From NCBI GenBank assembly GCA_964036315.1, contig OZ038509.1, positions 29,466,968-29,530,967 of the forward strand: a stretch of 64,000 nt of DNA, in the 5' to 3' direction. The notes below the pieces were generated by a model, which saw only the letters and a list, made by a program, of their open reading frames with translations, was not told the DNA's origin and ran no database searches. The translations under genes and the position numbers were made by a program. The stretch is from Acanthosepion esculentum (taxonomy: Eukaryota > Mollusca > Cephalopoda > Sepiida > Sepiidae). This document shows, piece after piece, positions 24,223 to 38,200 of the stretch (positions within the stretch are counted from its first letter, which is position 1; each line of letters starts with the position of its first letter).

Positions 24223-27200
24223 GGTATTTTGCAAATTGATGTTGCTGTTTGAAAACATTAGAAAAGCAATAAAATTATTGAAAATCGATATGGTATCGAT
24301 CAGAAAATATTGATTTTGACAATTTCCAACAGTTTCCACAAAGTTTTATTGCAAATATAAAGTTTTACAAACATTTGAAAAATATTGAAATTTCAATGCA
24401 AAAGTAAGCATTTCAAGCTAGTTTTTCAACGTTAAACACGGTATTTTGAAAATTGATGTTGCTGTTTGAAAACATTAGAAAACCAATAAAATTATTGAAA
24501 ATCGATATGGTATCGATCAGAAAATATTGATTTTGACAATTTCCAACAGTTTCCACAAAGTTTTATTGCAAATATAAAGTTTTACAAACATTTGAAAAAT
24601 ATTGAAATTTCAATGCAAAAGTAAGCATTTCAAGCTAGTTTTTCAACGTTAAACACGGTATTTTGAAAATTGATGTTGCTGTTTGAAAACATTAGAAAAC
24701 CAATAAAATTATTGAAAATCGATATGGTATCGATCAGAAAATATTGATTTTGACAATTTCCAACAGTTTCCACAAAGTTTTATTGCAAATATAAAGTTTT
24801 ACAAACATTTGAAAAATATTGAAATTTCAATGCAAAAGTAAGCATTTCTAGCTAATTTTTCAACGTTAAACACGGTATTTTGCAAATTGATGTTGCTGTT
24901 TGAAAACATTAGAAAACCAATAAAATTATTGAAAATCGATATGGTATCGATCAGAAAATATTGATTTTGACAATTTCCAACAGTTTCCACAAAGTTTTAT
25001 TGCAAATATAAAGTTTTACAAACTTTTGAAAAATATTGAAATTTCAATGCAAAAGTAAGCATTTCAAGCTAGTTTTTCAACGTTAAACACGGTATTTTGC
25101 AAATTGATGTTGCTGTTTGAAAACATTAGAAAAGCAATAAAATTATTGAAAATCGATATGGTATCGATCAGAAAATATTGATTTTGACAATTTCCAACAG
25201 TTTCCACAAAGTTTTATTGCAAATATAAAGTTTTACAAACATTTGAAAAATATTGAAATTTCAATGCAAAAGTAAGCATTTCTAGCTAATTTTTCAACGT
25301 TAAACACGGTATTTTGCAAATTGATGTTGCTGTTTGAAAACATTAGAAAACCAATAAAATTATTGAAAATCGATATGGTATCGATCAGAAAATATTGATT
25401 TTGACAATTTCCAACAGTTTCCACAAAGTTTTATTGCAAATATAAAGTTTTACAAACTTTTGAAAAATATTGAAATTTCAATGCAAAAGTAAGCATTTCA
25501 AGCTAGTTTTTCAACGTTAAACACGGTATTTTGCAAATTGATGTTGCTGTTTGAAAACATTAGAAAAGCAATAAAATTATTGAAAATCGATATGGTATCG
25601 ATCAGAAAATATTGATTTTGACAATTTCCAACAGTTTCCACAAAGTTTTATTGCAAATATAAAGTTTTACAAACATTTGAAAAATATCGAAATTTCAATG
25701 CAAAAGTAAGCATTTCAAGCTAGTTTTTCAACGTTAAACACGGTATTTTGAAAATTGATGTTGCTGTTTGAAAACATTAGAAAACCAATAAAATTATTGA
25801 AAATCGATATGGTATCGATCTGAAAATATTGATTTTGACAATTTCCAACAGTTTCCACAAAGTTTTATTGCAAATATAAAGTTTTACAAACTTTTGAAAA
25901 ATATTGAAATTTCAATGCAAAAGTAAGCATTTCAATCTAGTTTTTCAACGTTAAACACGGTATTTTGAAAATTGATGTTTGAAAACATTAGAAAACCAAT
26001 AAAATTATTGAAAATCGATATGGTATCGATCAGAAAATATTGATTTTGACAATTTCCAACAGTTTCCACAAAGTTTTATTGCAAATATTATGTTTTACAA
26101 ACTTTTGAAAAATATTGAAATTTCAACGCAAAAGTCAGCATTTCAAGCTACTTTTTCAACGTTAAACACGCTATTTTGCAAATTGATGTTGCTGTTTGAA
26201 AACATTAGAAAACCAATAAAATTATTGAAAATCGATATGGTATCGATCAGAAAATATTGATTTTGACAATTTCCAACAGTTTCCACAAAGTTTTATTGCA
26301 AATATTAAGTTTTACAAAGTTTTGAAAAATATTAAAATTTCAATGCAAAAGTAAGCATTTCAAGCTAGTTTTTCAACGTTAAACACGGTATTTTGCAAAT
26401 TGATGTTGCTGTTTGAAAACATTAGAAAACCAATAAAATTATTGAAAATCGATATGGTATCGATCAGAAAATATTGATTTTGACAATTTCCAACAGTTTC
26501 CACAAAGTTTTATTGCAAATATTAAGTTGTACAAACATTTGAAAAATATTGAAATTTCAATGCAAAAGTAAGCATTTCAAGCTAGTTTTTCAACGTTAAA
26601 CACGGTATTTTAAAAATTGATGTTGCTGTTTGAAAACATTAGAATACCAATAAAATTATTGAAAATCGATATGGTATCGATCAGAAAATATTGATTTTGA
26701 CAATTTCCAACAGTTTCCACAAAGTTTTATTGCAAATATTAAGTTTTACAAACTTTTGAAAAATATTGAAATTTCAATGCAAAAGTAAGCATTTCAAGCT
26801 TGTTTTTCAACGTTAAACACGGTATTTTGCAAATTGATGTTGCTGTTTGAAAACATTAGAAAACCAATAAAATTATTGAAAATCGATATGGTATCGATCA
26901 GAAAATATTGATTTTGACAATTTCCAACAGTTTCCACAAAGTTTTATTGAAATATAAAGTTTTACAAAGTTTTGAAAAATATTGAAATTTCAATGCAAAA
27001 GTAAGCATTTCAAGCTAGTTTTTCAACGTTAAACACGGTATTTTGCAAATTGATGTTGCTGTTTGAAAACATTAGAAAACCAATAAAATTATTGAAAATC
27101 GATATGGTATCGATCAGAAAATATTGATTTTGACAATTTCCAACAGTTTCCACAAAGTTTTATTGCAAATATAAAGTTGTACAAACATTTGAAAAATATT

Positions 27201-30200
27201 GAAATTTCAATGCAAAAGTAAGCATTTCAAGCTAGTTTTTCAACGTTAAACACGGTATTTTAAAAATTGATGTTGCTGTTTGAAAACATTAGAATACCAA
27301 TAAAATTATTGAAAATCGATATGGTATCGATCAGAAAATATTGATTTTGACAATTTCCAACAGTTTCCACAAAGTTTTATTGCAAATATTAAGTTTTACA
27401 AACTTTTGAAAAATATTGAAATTTCAATGCAAAAGTAAGCATTTCAAGCTAGTTTTTCAACGTTAAACACGGTATTTTGCAAATTGATGTTGCTGTTTGA
27501 AAACATTAGAAAAGCAATAAAATTATTGAAAATCGATATGGTATCGATCAGAAAATATTGATTTTGACAATTTCCAACAGTTTCCACAAAGTTTTATTGC
27601 AAATATTAAGTTTTACAAAATATTGAAATTTCAATGCAAAAGTAAGCATTTCAAGCTTGTTTTTCAACGTTAAACACGGTATTTTGCAAATTGATGTTGC
27701 TGTTTGAAAACATTAGAAAAGCAATAAAATTATTGAAAATCGATATGGTATCGATCAGAAAATATTGATTTTGACAATTTCCAACAGTTTCCACAAAGTT
27801 TTATTGCAAATATAAAGTTTTACAAACATTTGAAAAATATTGAAATTTCAATGCAAAAGTAAGCATTTCAAGCTAGTTTTTCAACGTTAAACACGGTATT
27901 TTGAAAATTGATGTTGCTGTTTGAAAACATTAGAAAACCAATAAAATTATTGAAAATCGATATGGTATCGATCAGAAAATATTGATTTTGACAATTTCCA
28001 ACAGTTTCCACAAAGTTTTATTGCAAATATAAAGTTTTACAAATATTTGAAAAATATTGAAATTTCAATGCAAAAGTAAGCATTTCAAGCTAATTTTTCA
28101 ACGTTAAACACGGTATTTTGCAAATTGATGTTGCTGTTTGAAAACATTAGAAAACCAATAAAATTATTGAAAATCGATATGGTATCGATCAGAAAATATT
28201 GATTTCGACAATTTCCAACAGTTTCCACAAAGTTTTATTGCAAATATTAAGTTTTACAAACTTTTGAAAAATATTGAAATTTCAATGCAAAAGTAAGCAT
28301 TTCAAGCTAGTTTTTCAACGTTAAACACGGTATTTTAAAAATTGATGTTGATGTTTGAAAACATTAGAATACCAATAAAATTATTAAAAATCGATATGGT
28401 ATCGATCAGAAAATATTGATTTTGACAATTTCCAACCGTTTCCACAAAGTTTTAATGCAAATATTAAGTTTTACAAACTTTTGAAAATATTGAAATTTCA
28501 ATGCAAAAGTAAGCATTTCAAGGTAGTTTTTCAACGTTAAACACGGTATTTTGAAAATTGATGTTGCTGTTTGAAAACATTAGAAAAGCAATAAAATTAT
28601 TGAAAATCGATATGGTATCGATCAGAAAATATTGATTTTGACAATTTCCAACAGTTTCCACAAAGTTTTATTGCAAATATTAAGTTTTACAAAATATTGA
28701 AATTTCAATGCAAAAGTAAGCATTTCAAGCTAGTTTTTCAACGTTAAACACGGTATTTTGAAAATTGATGTTGCTGTTTGAAAACATTAGAAAACCAATA
28801 AAATTATTGAAAATCGATATGGTATCGATCAGAAAATATTGATTTTGACAATTTCCAACAGTTTCCACAAAGTTTTATTGCAAATATAAAGTTTTACAAA
28901 TATTTGAAAAATATTGAAATTTCAATGCAAAAGTAAGCATTTCAAGCTAATTTTTCAACGTTAAACACGGTATTTTGCAAATTGATGTTGCTGTTTGAAA
29001 ACATTAGAAAACCAATAAAATTATTGAAAATCGATATGGTATCGATCAGAAAATATTGATTTTGACAATTTCCAACAGTTTCCACAAAGTTTTATTGCAA
29101 ATATTAAGTTTTACAAAGTTTTGAAAAATATTGAAATTTCAATGCAAAAGTAAGCATTTCAAGCTAGTTTTTCAACGTTAAACACGGTATTTTGCAAATT
29201 GATGTTGCTGTTTGAAAACATTAGAAAAGCAATAAAATTATTGAAAATCGATATGGTATCGATCAGAAAATATTGATTTTGACAATTTCCAACAGTTTCC
29301 ACAAAGTTTTATTGCAAATATAAAGTTGTACAAGCATTTGAAAAATATTGAAATTTCAATGCAAAAGTAAGCATTTCAAGCTAGTTTTTCAACGTTAAAC
29401 ACGGTATTTTAAAAATTGATGTTGATGTTTGAAAACATTAGAATACCAATAAAATTATTGAAAATCGATATGGTATCGATCAGAAAATATTGATTTTGAC
29501 AATTTCCAACAGTTTCCACAAAGTTTTATTGCAAATATTAAGTTTTACAAACTTTTGAAAAATATTGAAATTTCAATGCAAAAGTAAGCATTTCAAGCTA
29601 GTTTTTCAACGTTAAACACGGTATTTTGAAAATTGATGTTGCTGTTTGAAAACATTAGAAAACCAATAAAATTATTGAAAATCGATATGGTATCGATCAG
29701 AAAATATTGATTTTGACAATTTCCAACAGTTTCCACAAAGTTTTATTGCAAATATTAAGTTTTACAAAGTTTTGAAAAATATTGAAATTTCAATGCAAAA
29801 GTAAGCATTTCAAGCTAGTTTTTCAACGTTAAACACGGTATTTTGCAAATTGATGTTGCTGTTTGAAAACATTAGAAAAGCAATAAAATTATTGAAAATC
29901 GATATGGTATCGATCAGAAAATATTGATTTTGACAATTTCCAACAGTTTCCACAAAGTTTTATTGCAAATATAAAGTTGTACAAGCATTTGAAAAATATT
30001 GAAATTTCAATGCAAAAGTAAGCATTTCAAGCTAGTTTTTCAACGTTAAACACGGTATTTTAAAAATTGATGTTGATGTTTGAAAACATTAGAATACCAA
30101 TAAAATTATTGAAAATCGATATGGTATCGATCAGAAAATATTGATTTTGACAATTTCCAACAGTTTCCACAAAGTTTTATTGCAAATATTAAGTTTTACA

Positions 30201-32226
30201 AACTTTTGAAAAATATTGAAATTTCAATGCAAAAGTAAGCATTTCAAGCTAGTTTTTCAACGTTAAACACGGTATTTTGCAAATTGATGTTCCTGTTTGA
30301 AAACATTAGAAAACCAATAAAATTATTGAAAATCGATATGGTATCGATCAGAAAATATTGATTTTGACAATTTCCAACAGTTTCCACAAAGTTTTATTGC
30401 AAATATTAAGTTTTACAAAGTTTTGAAAAATATTGAAATTTCAATGCTTTAAAAGTAAGCATTTCAAGCTAGTTTTTCAACGTTAAACACGGTATTTTGC
30501 AAATTGATGTTGCTGTTTGAAAACATTAGAAAAGCAATAAAATTATTGAAAATCGATATGGTATCGATCAGAAAATATTGATTTTGACAATTTCCAACAG
30601 TTTCCACAAAGTTTTATTGCAAATATAAAGTTTTACAAACATTTGAAAAATATTGAAATTTCAATGCAAAAGTAAGCATTTCAAGCTAGTTTTTCAACGT
30701 TAAACACGGTATTTTGAAAATTGATGTTGCTGTTTGAAAACATTAGAAAACCAATAAAATTATTGAAAATCGATATGGTATCGATCAGAAAATATTGATT
30801 TTGACAATTTCCAACAGTTTCCACAAAGTTTTATTGCAAATATAAAGTTTTACAAACTTTTGAAAAATATTGAAATTTCAATGCAAAAGTAAGCATTTCA
30901 AGCTAGTTTTTCAACGTTAAACACGGTATTTTGAAAATTGATGTTGCTGTTTGAAAACATTAGAAAACCAATAAAATTATTGAAAATCGATATGGTATCG
31001 ATCAGAAAATATTGATTTTGACAATTTCCAACAGTTTCCACAAAGTTTTATTGCAAATATAAAGTTTTACAAACATTTGAAAAATATTGAAATTTCAATG
31101 CAAAAGTAAGCATTTCAAGCTAGTTTTTCAACGTTAAACACGGTATTTTGAAAATTGATGTTGCTGTTTGAAAACATTAGAAAACCAATAAAATTATTGA
31201 AAATCGATATGGTATCGATCAGAAAATATTGATTTTGACAATTTCCAACAGTTTCCACAAAGTTTTATTGCAAATATTAAGTTTTACAAAGTTTTGAAAA
31301 ATATTGAAATTTCAATGCAAAAGTAAGCATTTCAAGCTAGTTTTTCAACGTTAAACACGGTATTTTGCAAATTGATGTTGCTGTTTGAAAACATTAGAAA
31401 ACCAATAAAATTATTGAAAATCGATATGGTATCGATCAGAAAATATTTATTTTGACGATTTCCAACAGTTTCCACAAAGTTTTATTGCAAATATAATGTT
31501 TTACAAACTTTTCAAAAATATTGAAATTTCAACGCAAAAGTCAGCATTTCAAGCTAGTTTTTCAACGTTAAACACGGTATTTTGCAAATTGATGTTGCTG
31601 TTTGAAAACATTAGAAAACCAATAAAATTATTGAAAATCGATATGGTATCGATCAGAAAATATAGATTTTGACAATTTCCAACAGTTTCCACAAAGTTTT
31701 ATTGCAAATATTAAGTTTTACAAAGTTTTGAAAAATATTGAAATTTCAATGCAAAAGTAAGCATTTCAAGCTAGTTTTTCAACGTTAAACACGGTATTTT
31801 GCAAATTGATGTTGCTGTTTGAAAACATTAGAAAACCAATAAAATTATTGAAAATCGATATGGTATCGATCAGAAAATATTGATTTTGACAATTTCCAAC
31901 AGTTTCCACAAAGTTTTATTGCAAATATAAAGTTTTACAAACTTTTGAAAAATATTGAAATTTCAATGCAAAAGTAAGCATTTCAAGCTAGTTTTTCAAC
32001 GTTAAACACGGTATTTTGAAAATTGATGTTGCTGTTTGAAAACATTAGAAAACCAATAAAATTATTGAAAATCGATATGGTATCGATCAGAAAATATAGA
32101 TTTTGACAATTTCCAACAGTTTCCACAAAGTTTTATTGCAAATATTAAGTTTTACAAAGTTTTGAAAAATATTGAAATTTCAATGCAAAAGTAAGCATTT
32201 CAAGCTAGTTTTTCAACGTTAAACAC
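24223..32226 (+). repeat. 37-unit, 8004-bp segmental repeat, copy A
   Basis: This holds 37 units. Their length changes (-6, -10, -10, -1, -1, +3) sum to -25, giving 37 x 217 - 25 = 8004. Rare markers include aatattaaaattt (near 26327), gttttattgaaatat (near 26941), attattaaaaatcg (near 28379), gttttaatgc (near 28449), caatgctttaaaag (30442) and atatttattttgacg (near 31445). Every one recurs exactly 8004 bp downstream. Copy B abuts copy A without a gap. Confidence 0.93.
30442..30455 (+). repeat. 3-bp insertion private to the 8004-bp repeat
   Basis: The unit reads caatgctttaaaag where all others have caatgcaaaag or caacgcaaaag. The only other occurrence is at 38446, exactly 8004 bp downstream. 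It makes a clean marker for the two copies. Confidence 0.9.
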
Positions 32227-35200
32227 GGTATTTTGCAAATTGATGTTGCTGTTTGAAAACATTAGAAAAGCAATAAAATTATTGAAAATCGATATGGTAT
32301 CGATCAGAAAATATTGATTTTGACAATTTCCAACAGTTTCCACAAAGTTTTATTGCAAATATAAAGTTTTACAAACATTTGAAAAATATTGAAATTTCAA
32401 TGCAAAAGTAAGCATTTCAAGCTAGTTTTTCAACGTTAAACACGGTATTTTGAAAATTGATGTTGCTGTTTGAAAACATTAGAAAACCAATAAAATTATT
32501 GAAAATCGATATGGTATCGATCAGAAAATATTGATTTTGACAATTTCCAACAGTTTCCACAAAGTTTTATTGCAAATATAAAGTTTTACAAACATTTGAA
32601 AAATATTGAAATTTCAATGCAAAAGTAAGCATTTCAAGCTAGTTTTTCAACGTTAAACACGGTATTTTGAAAATTGATGTTGCTGTTTGAAAACATTAGA
32701 AAACCAATAAAATTATTGAAAATCGATATGGTATCGATCAGAAAATATTGATTTTGACAATTTCCAACAGTTTCCACAAAGTTTTATTGCAAATATAAAG
32801 TTTTACAAACATTTGAAAAATATTGAAATTTCAATGCAAAAGTAAGCATTTCTAGCTAATTTTTCAACGTTAAACACGGTATTTTGCAAATTGATGTTGC
32901 TGTTTGAAAACATTAGAAAACCAATAAAATTATTGAAAATCGATATGGTATCGATCAGAAAATATTGATTTTGACAATTTCCAACAGTTTCCACAAAGTT
33001 TTATTGCAAATATAAAGTTTTACAAACTTTTGAAAAATATTGAAATTTCAATGCAAAAGTAAGCATTTCAAGCTAGTTTTTCAACGTTAAACACGGTATT
33101 TTGCAAATTGATGTTGCTGTTTGAAAACATTAGAAAAGCAATAAAATTATTGAAAATCGATATGGTATCGATCAGAAAATATTGATTTTGACAATTTCCA
33201 ACAGTTTCCACAAAGTTTTATTGCAAATATAAAGTTTTACAAACATTTGAAAAATATTGAAATTTCAATGCAAAAGTAAGCATTTCTAGCTAATTTTTCA
33301 ACGTTAAACACGGTATTTTGCAAATTGATGTTGCTGTTTGAAAACATTAGAAAACCAATAAAATTATTGAAAATCGATATGGTATCGATCAGAAAATATT
33401 GATTTTGACAATTTCCAACAGTTTCCACAAAGTTTTATTGCAAATATAAAGTTTTACAAACTTTTGAAAAATATTGAAATTTCAATGCAAAAGTAAGCAT
33501 TTCAAGCTAGTTTTTCAACGTTAAACACGGTATTTTGCAAATTGATGTTGCTGTTTGAAAACATTAGAAAAGCAATAAAATTATTGAAAATCGATATGGT
33601 ATCGATCAGAAAATATTGATTTTGACAATTTCCAACAGTTTCCACAAAGTTTTATTGCAAATATAAAGTTTTACAAACATTTGAAAAATATCGAAATTTC
33701 AATGCAAAAGTAAGCATTTCAAGCTAGTTTTTCAACGTTAAACACGGTATTTTGAAAATTGATGTTGCTGTTTGAAAACATTAGAAAACCAATAAAATTA
33801 TTGAAAATCGATATGGTATCGATCTGAAAATATTGATTTTGACAATTTCCAACAGTTTCCACAAAGTTTTATTGCAAATATAAAGTTTTACAAACTTTTG
33901 AAAAATATTGAAATTTCAATGCAAAAGTAAGCATTTCAATCTAGTTTTTCAACGTTAAACACGGTATTTTGAAAATTGATGTTTGAAAACATTAGAAAAC
34001 CAATAAAATTATTGAAAATCGATATGGTATCGATCAGAAAATATTGATTTTGACAATTTCCAACAGTTTCCACAAAGTTTTATTGCAAATATTATGTTTT
34101 ACAAACTTTTGAAAAATATTGAAATTTCAACGCAAAAGTCAGCATTTCAAGCTACTTTTTCAACGTTAAACACGCTATTTTGCAAATTGATGTTGCTGTT
34201 TGAAAACATTAGAAAACCAATAAAATTATTGAAAATCGATATGGTATCGATCAGAAAATATTGATTTTGACAATTTCCAACAGTTTCCACAAAGTTTTAT
34301 TGCAAATATTAAGTTTTACAAAGTTTTGAAAAATATTAAAATTTCAATGCAAAAGTAAGCATTTCAAGCTAGTTTTTCAACGTTAAACACGGTATTTTGC
34401 AAATTGATGTTGCTGTTTGAAAACATTAGAAAACCAATAAAATTATTGAAAATCGATATGGTATCGATCAGAAAATATTGATTTTGACAATTTCCAACAG
34501 TTTCCACAAAGTTTTATTGCAAATATTAAGTTGTACAAACATTTGAAAAATATTGAAATTTCAATGCAAAAGTAAGCATTTCAAGCTAGTTTTTCAACGT
34601 TAAACACGGTATTTTAAAAATTGATGTTGCTGTTTGAAAACATTAGAATACCAATAAAATTATTGAAAATCGATATGGTATCGATCAGAAAATATTGATT
34701 TTGACAATTTCCAACAGTTTCCACAAAGTTTTATTGCAAATATTAAGTTTTACAAACTTTTGAAAAATATTGAAATTTCAATGCAAAAGTAAGCATTTCA
34801 AGCTTGTTTTTCAACGTTAAACACGGTATTTTGCAAATTGATGTTGCTGTTTGAAAACATTAGAAAACCAATAAAATTATTGAAAATCGATATGGTATCG
34901 ATCAGAAAATATTGATTTTGACAATTTCCAACAGTTTCCACAAAGTTTTATTGAAATATAAAGTTTTACAAAGTTTTGAAAAATATTGAAATTTCAATGC
35001 AAAAGTAAGCATTTCAAGCTAGTTTTTCAACGTTAAACACGGTATTTTGCAAATTGATGTTGCTGTTTGAAAACATTAGAAAACCAATAAAATTATTGAA
35101 AATCGATATGGTATCGATCAGAAAATATTGATTTTGACAATTTCCAACAGTTTCCACAAAGTTTTATTGCAAATATAAAGTTGTACAAACATTTGAAAAA

Positions 35201-38200
35201 TATTGAAATTTCAATGCAAAAGTAAGCATTTCAAGCTAGTTTTTCAACGTTAAACACGGTATTTTAAAAATTGATGTTGCTGTTTGAAAACATTAGAATA
35301 CCAATAAAATTATTGAAAATCGATATGGTATCGATCAGAAAATATTGATTTTGACAATTTCCAACAGTTTCCACAAAGTTTTATTGCAAATATTAAGTTT
35401 TACAAACTTTTGAAAAATATTGAAATTTCAATGCAAAAGTAAGCATTTCAAGCTAGTTTTTCAACGTTAAACACGGTATTTTGCAAATTGATGTTGCTGT
35501 TTGAAAACATTAGAAAAGCAATAAAATTATTGAAAATCGATATGGTATCGATCAGAAAATATTGATTTTGACAATTTCCAACAGTTTCCACAAAGTTTTA
35601 TTGCAAATATTAAGTTTTACAAAATATTGAAATTTCAATGCAAAAGTAAGCATTTCAAGCTTGTTTTTCAACGTTAAACACGGTATTTTGCAAATTGATG
35701 TTGCTGTTTGAAAACATTAGAAAAGCAATAAAATTATTGAAAATCGATATGGTATCGATCAGAAAATATTGATTTTGACAATTTCCAACAGTTTCCACAA
35801 AGTTTTATTGCAAATATAAAGTTTTACAAACATTTGAAAAATATTGAAATTTCAATGCAAAAGTAAGCATTTCAAGCTAGTTTTTCAACGTTAAACACGG
35901 TATTTTGAAAATTGATGTTGCTGTTTGAAAACATTAGAAAACCAATAAAATTATTGAAAATCGATATGGTATCGATCAGAAAATATTGATTTTGACAATT
36001 TCCAACAGTTTCCACAAAGTTTTATTGCAAATATAAAGTTTTACAAATATTTGAAAAATATTGAAATTTCAATGCAAAAGTAAGCATTTCAAGCTAATTT
36101 TTCAACGTTAAACACGGTATTTTGCAAATTGATGTTGCTGTTTGAAAACATTAGAAAACCAATAAAATTATTGAAAATCGATATGGTATCGATCAGAAAA
36201 TATTGATTTCGACAATTTCCAACAGTTTCCACAAAGTTTTATTGCAAATATTAAGTTTTACAAACTTTTGAAAAATATTGAAATTTCAATGCAAAAGTAA
36301 GCATTTCAAGCTAGTTTTTCAACGTTAAACACGGTATTTTAAAAATTGATGTTGATGTTTGAAAACATTAGAATACCAATAAAATTATTAAAAATCGATA
36401 TGGTATCGATCAGAAAATATTGATTTTGACAATTTCCAACCGTTTCCACAAAGTTTTAATGCAAATATTAAGTTTTACAAACTTTTGAAAATATTGAAAT
36501 TTCAATGCAAAAGTAAGCATTTCAAGGTAGTTTTTCAACGTTAAACACGGTATTTTGAAAATTGATGTTGCTGTTTGAAAACATTAGAAAAGCAATAAAA
36601 TTATTGAAAATCGATATGGTATCGATCAGAAAATATTGATTTTGACAATTTCCAACAGTTTCCACAAAGTTTTATTGCAAATATTAAGTTTTACAAAATA
36701 TTGAAATTTCAATGCAAAAGTAAGCATTTCAAGCTAGTTTTTCAACGTTAAACACGGTATTTTGAAAATTGATGTTGCTGTTTGAAAACATTAGAAAACC
36801 AATAAAATTATTGAAAATCGATATGGTATCGATCAGAAAATATTGATTTTGACAATTTCCAACAGTTTCCACAAAGTTTTATTGCAAATATAAAGTTTTA
36901 CAAATATTTGAAAAATATTGAAATTTCAATGCAAAAGTAAGCATTTCAAGCTAATTTTTCAACGTTAAACACGGTATTTTGCAAATTGATGTTGCTGTTT
37001 GAAAACATTAGAAAACCAATAAAATTATTGAAAATCGATATGGTATCGATCAGAAAATATTGATTTTGACAATTTCCAACAGTTTCCACAAAGTTTTATT
37101 GCAAATATTAAGTTTTACAAAGTTTTGAAAAATATTGAAATTTCAATGCAAAAGTAAGCATTTCAAGCTAGTTTTTCAACGTTAAACACGGTATTTTGCA
37201 AATTGATGTTGCTGTTTGAAAACATTAGAAAAGCAATAAAATTATTGAAAATCGATATGGTATCGATCAGAAAATATTGATTTTGACAATTTCCAACAGT
37301 TTCCACAAAGTTTTATTGCAAATATAAAGTTGTACAAGCATTTGAAAAATATTGAAATTTCAATGCAAAAGTAAGCATTTCAAGCTAGTTTTTCAACGTT
37401 AAACACGGTATTTTAAAAATTGATGTTGATGTTTGAAAACATTAGAATACCAATAAAATTATTGAAAATCGATATGGTATCGATCAGAAAATATTGATTT
37501 TGACAATTTCCAACAGTTTCCACAAAGTTTTATTGCAAATATTAAGTTTTACAAACTTTTGAAAAATATTGAAATTTCAATGCAAAAGTAAGCATTTCAA
37601 GCTAGTTTTTCAACGTTAAACACGGTATTTTGAAAATTGATGTTGCTGTTTGAAAACATTAGAAAACCAATAAAATTATTGAAAATCGATATGGTATCGA
37701 TCAGAAAATATTGATTTTGACAATTTCCAACAGTTTCCACAAAGTTTTATTGCAAATATTAAGTTTTACAAAGTTTTGAAAAATATTGAAATTTCAATGC
37801 AAAAGTAAGCATTTCAAGCTAGTTTTTCAACGTTAAACACGGTATTTTGCAAATTGATGTTGCTGTTTGAAAACATTAGAAAAGCAATAAAATTATTGAA
37901 AATCGATATGGTATCGATCAGAAAATATTGATTTTGACAATTTCCAACAGTTTCCACAAAGTTTTATTGCAAATATAAAGTTGTACAAGCATTTGAAAAA
38001 TATTGAAATTTCAATGCAAAAGTAAGCATTTCAAGCTAGTTTTTCAACGTTAAACACGGTATTTTAAAAATTGATGTTGATGTTTGAAAACATTAGAATA
38101 CCAATAAAATTATTGAAAATCGATATGGTATCGATCAGAAAATATTGATTTTGACAATTTCCAACAGTTTCCACAAAGTTTTATTGCAAATATTAAGTTT

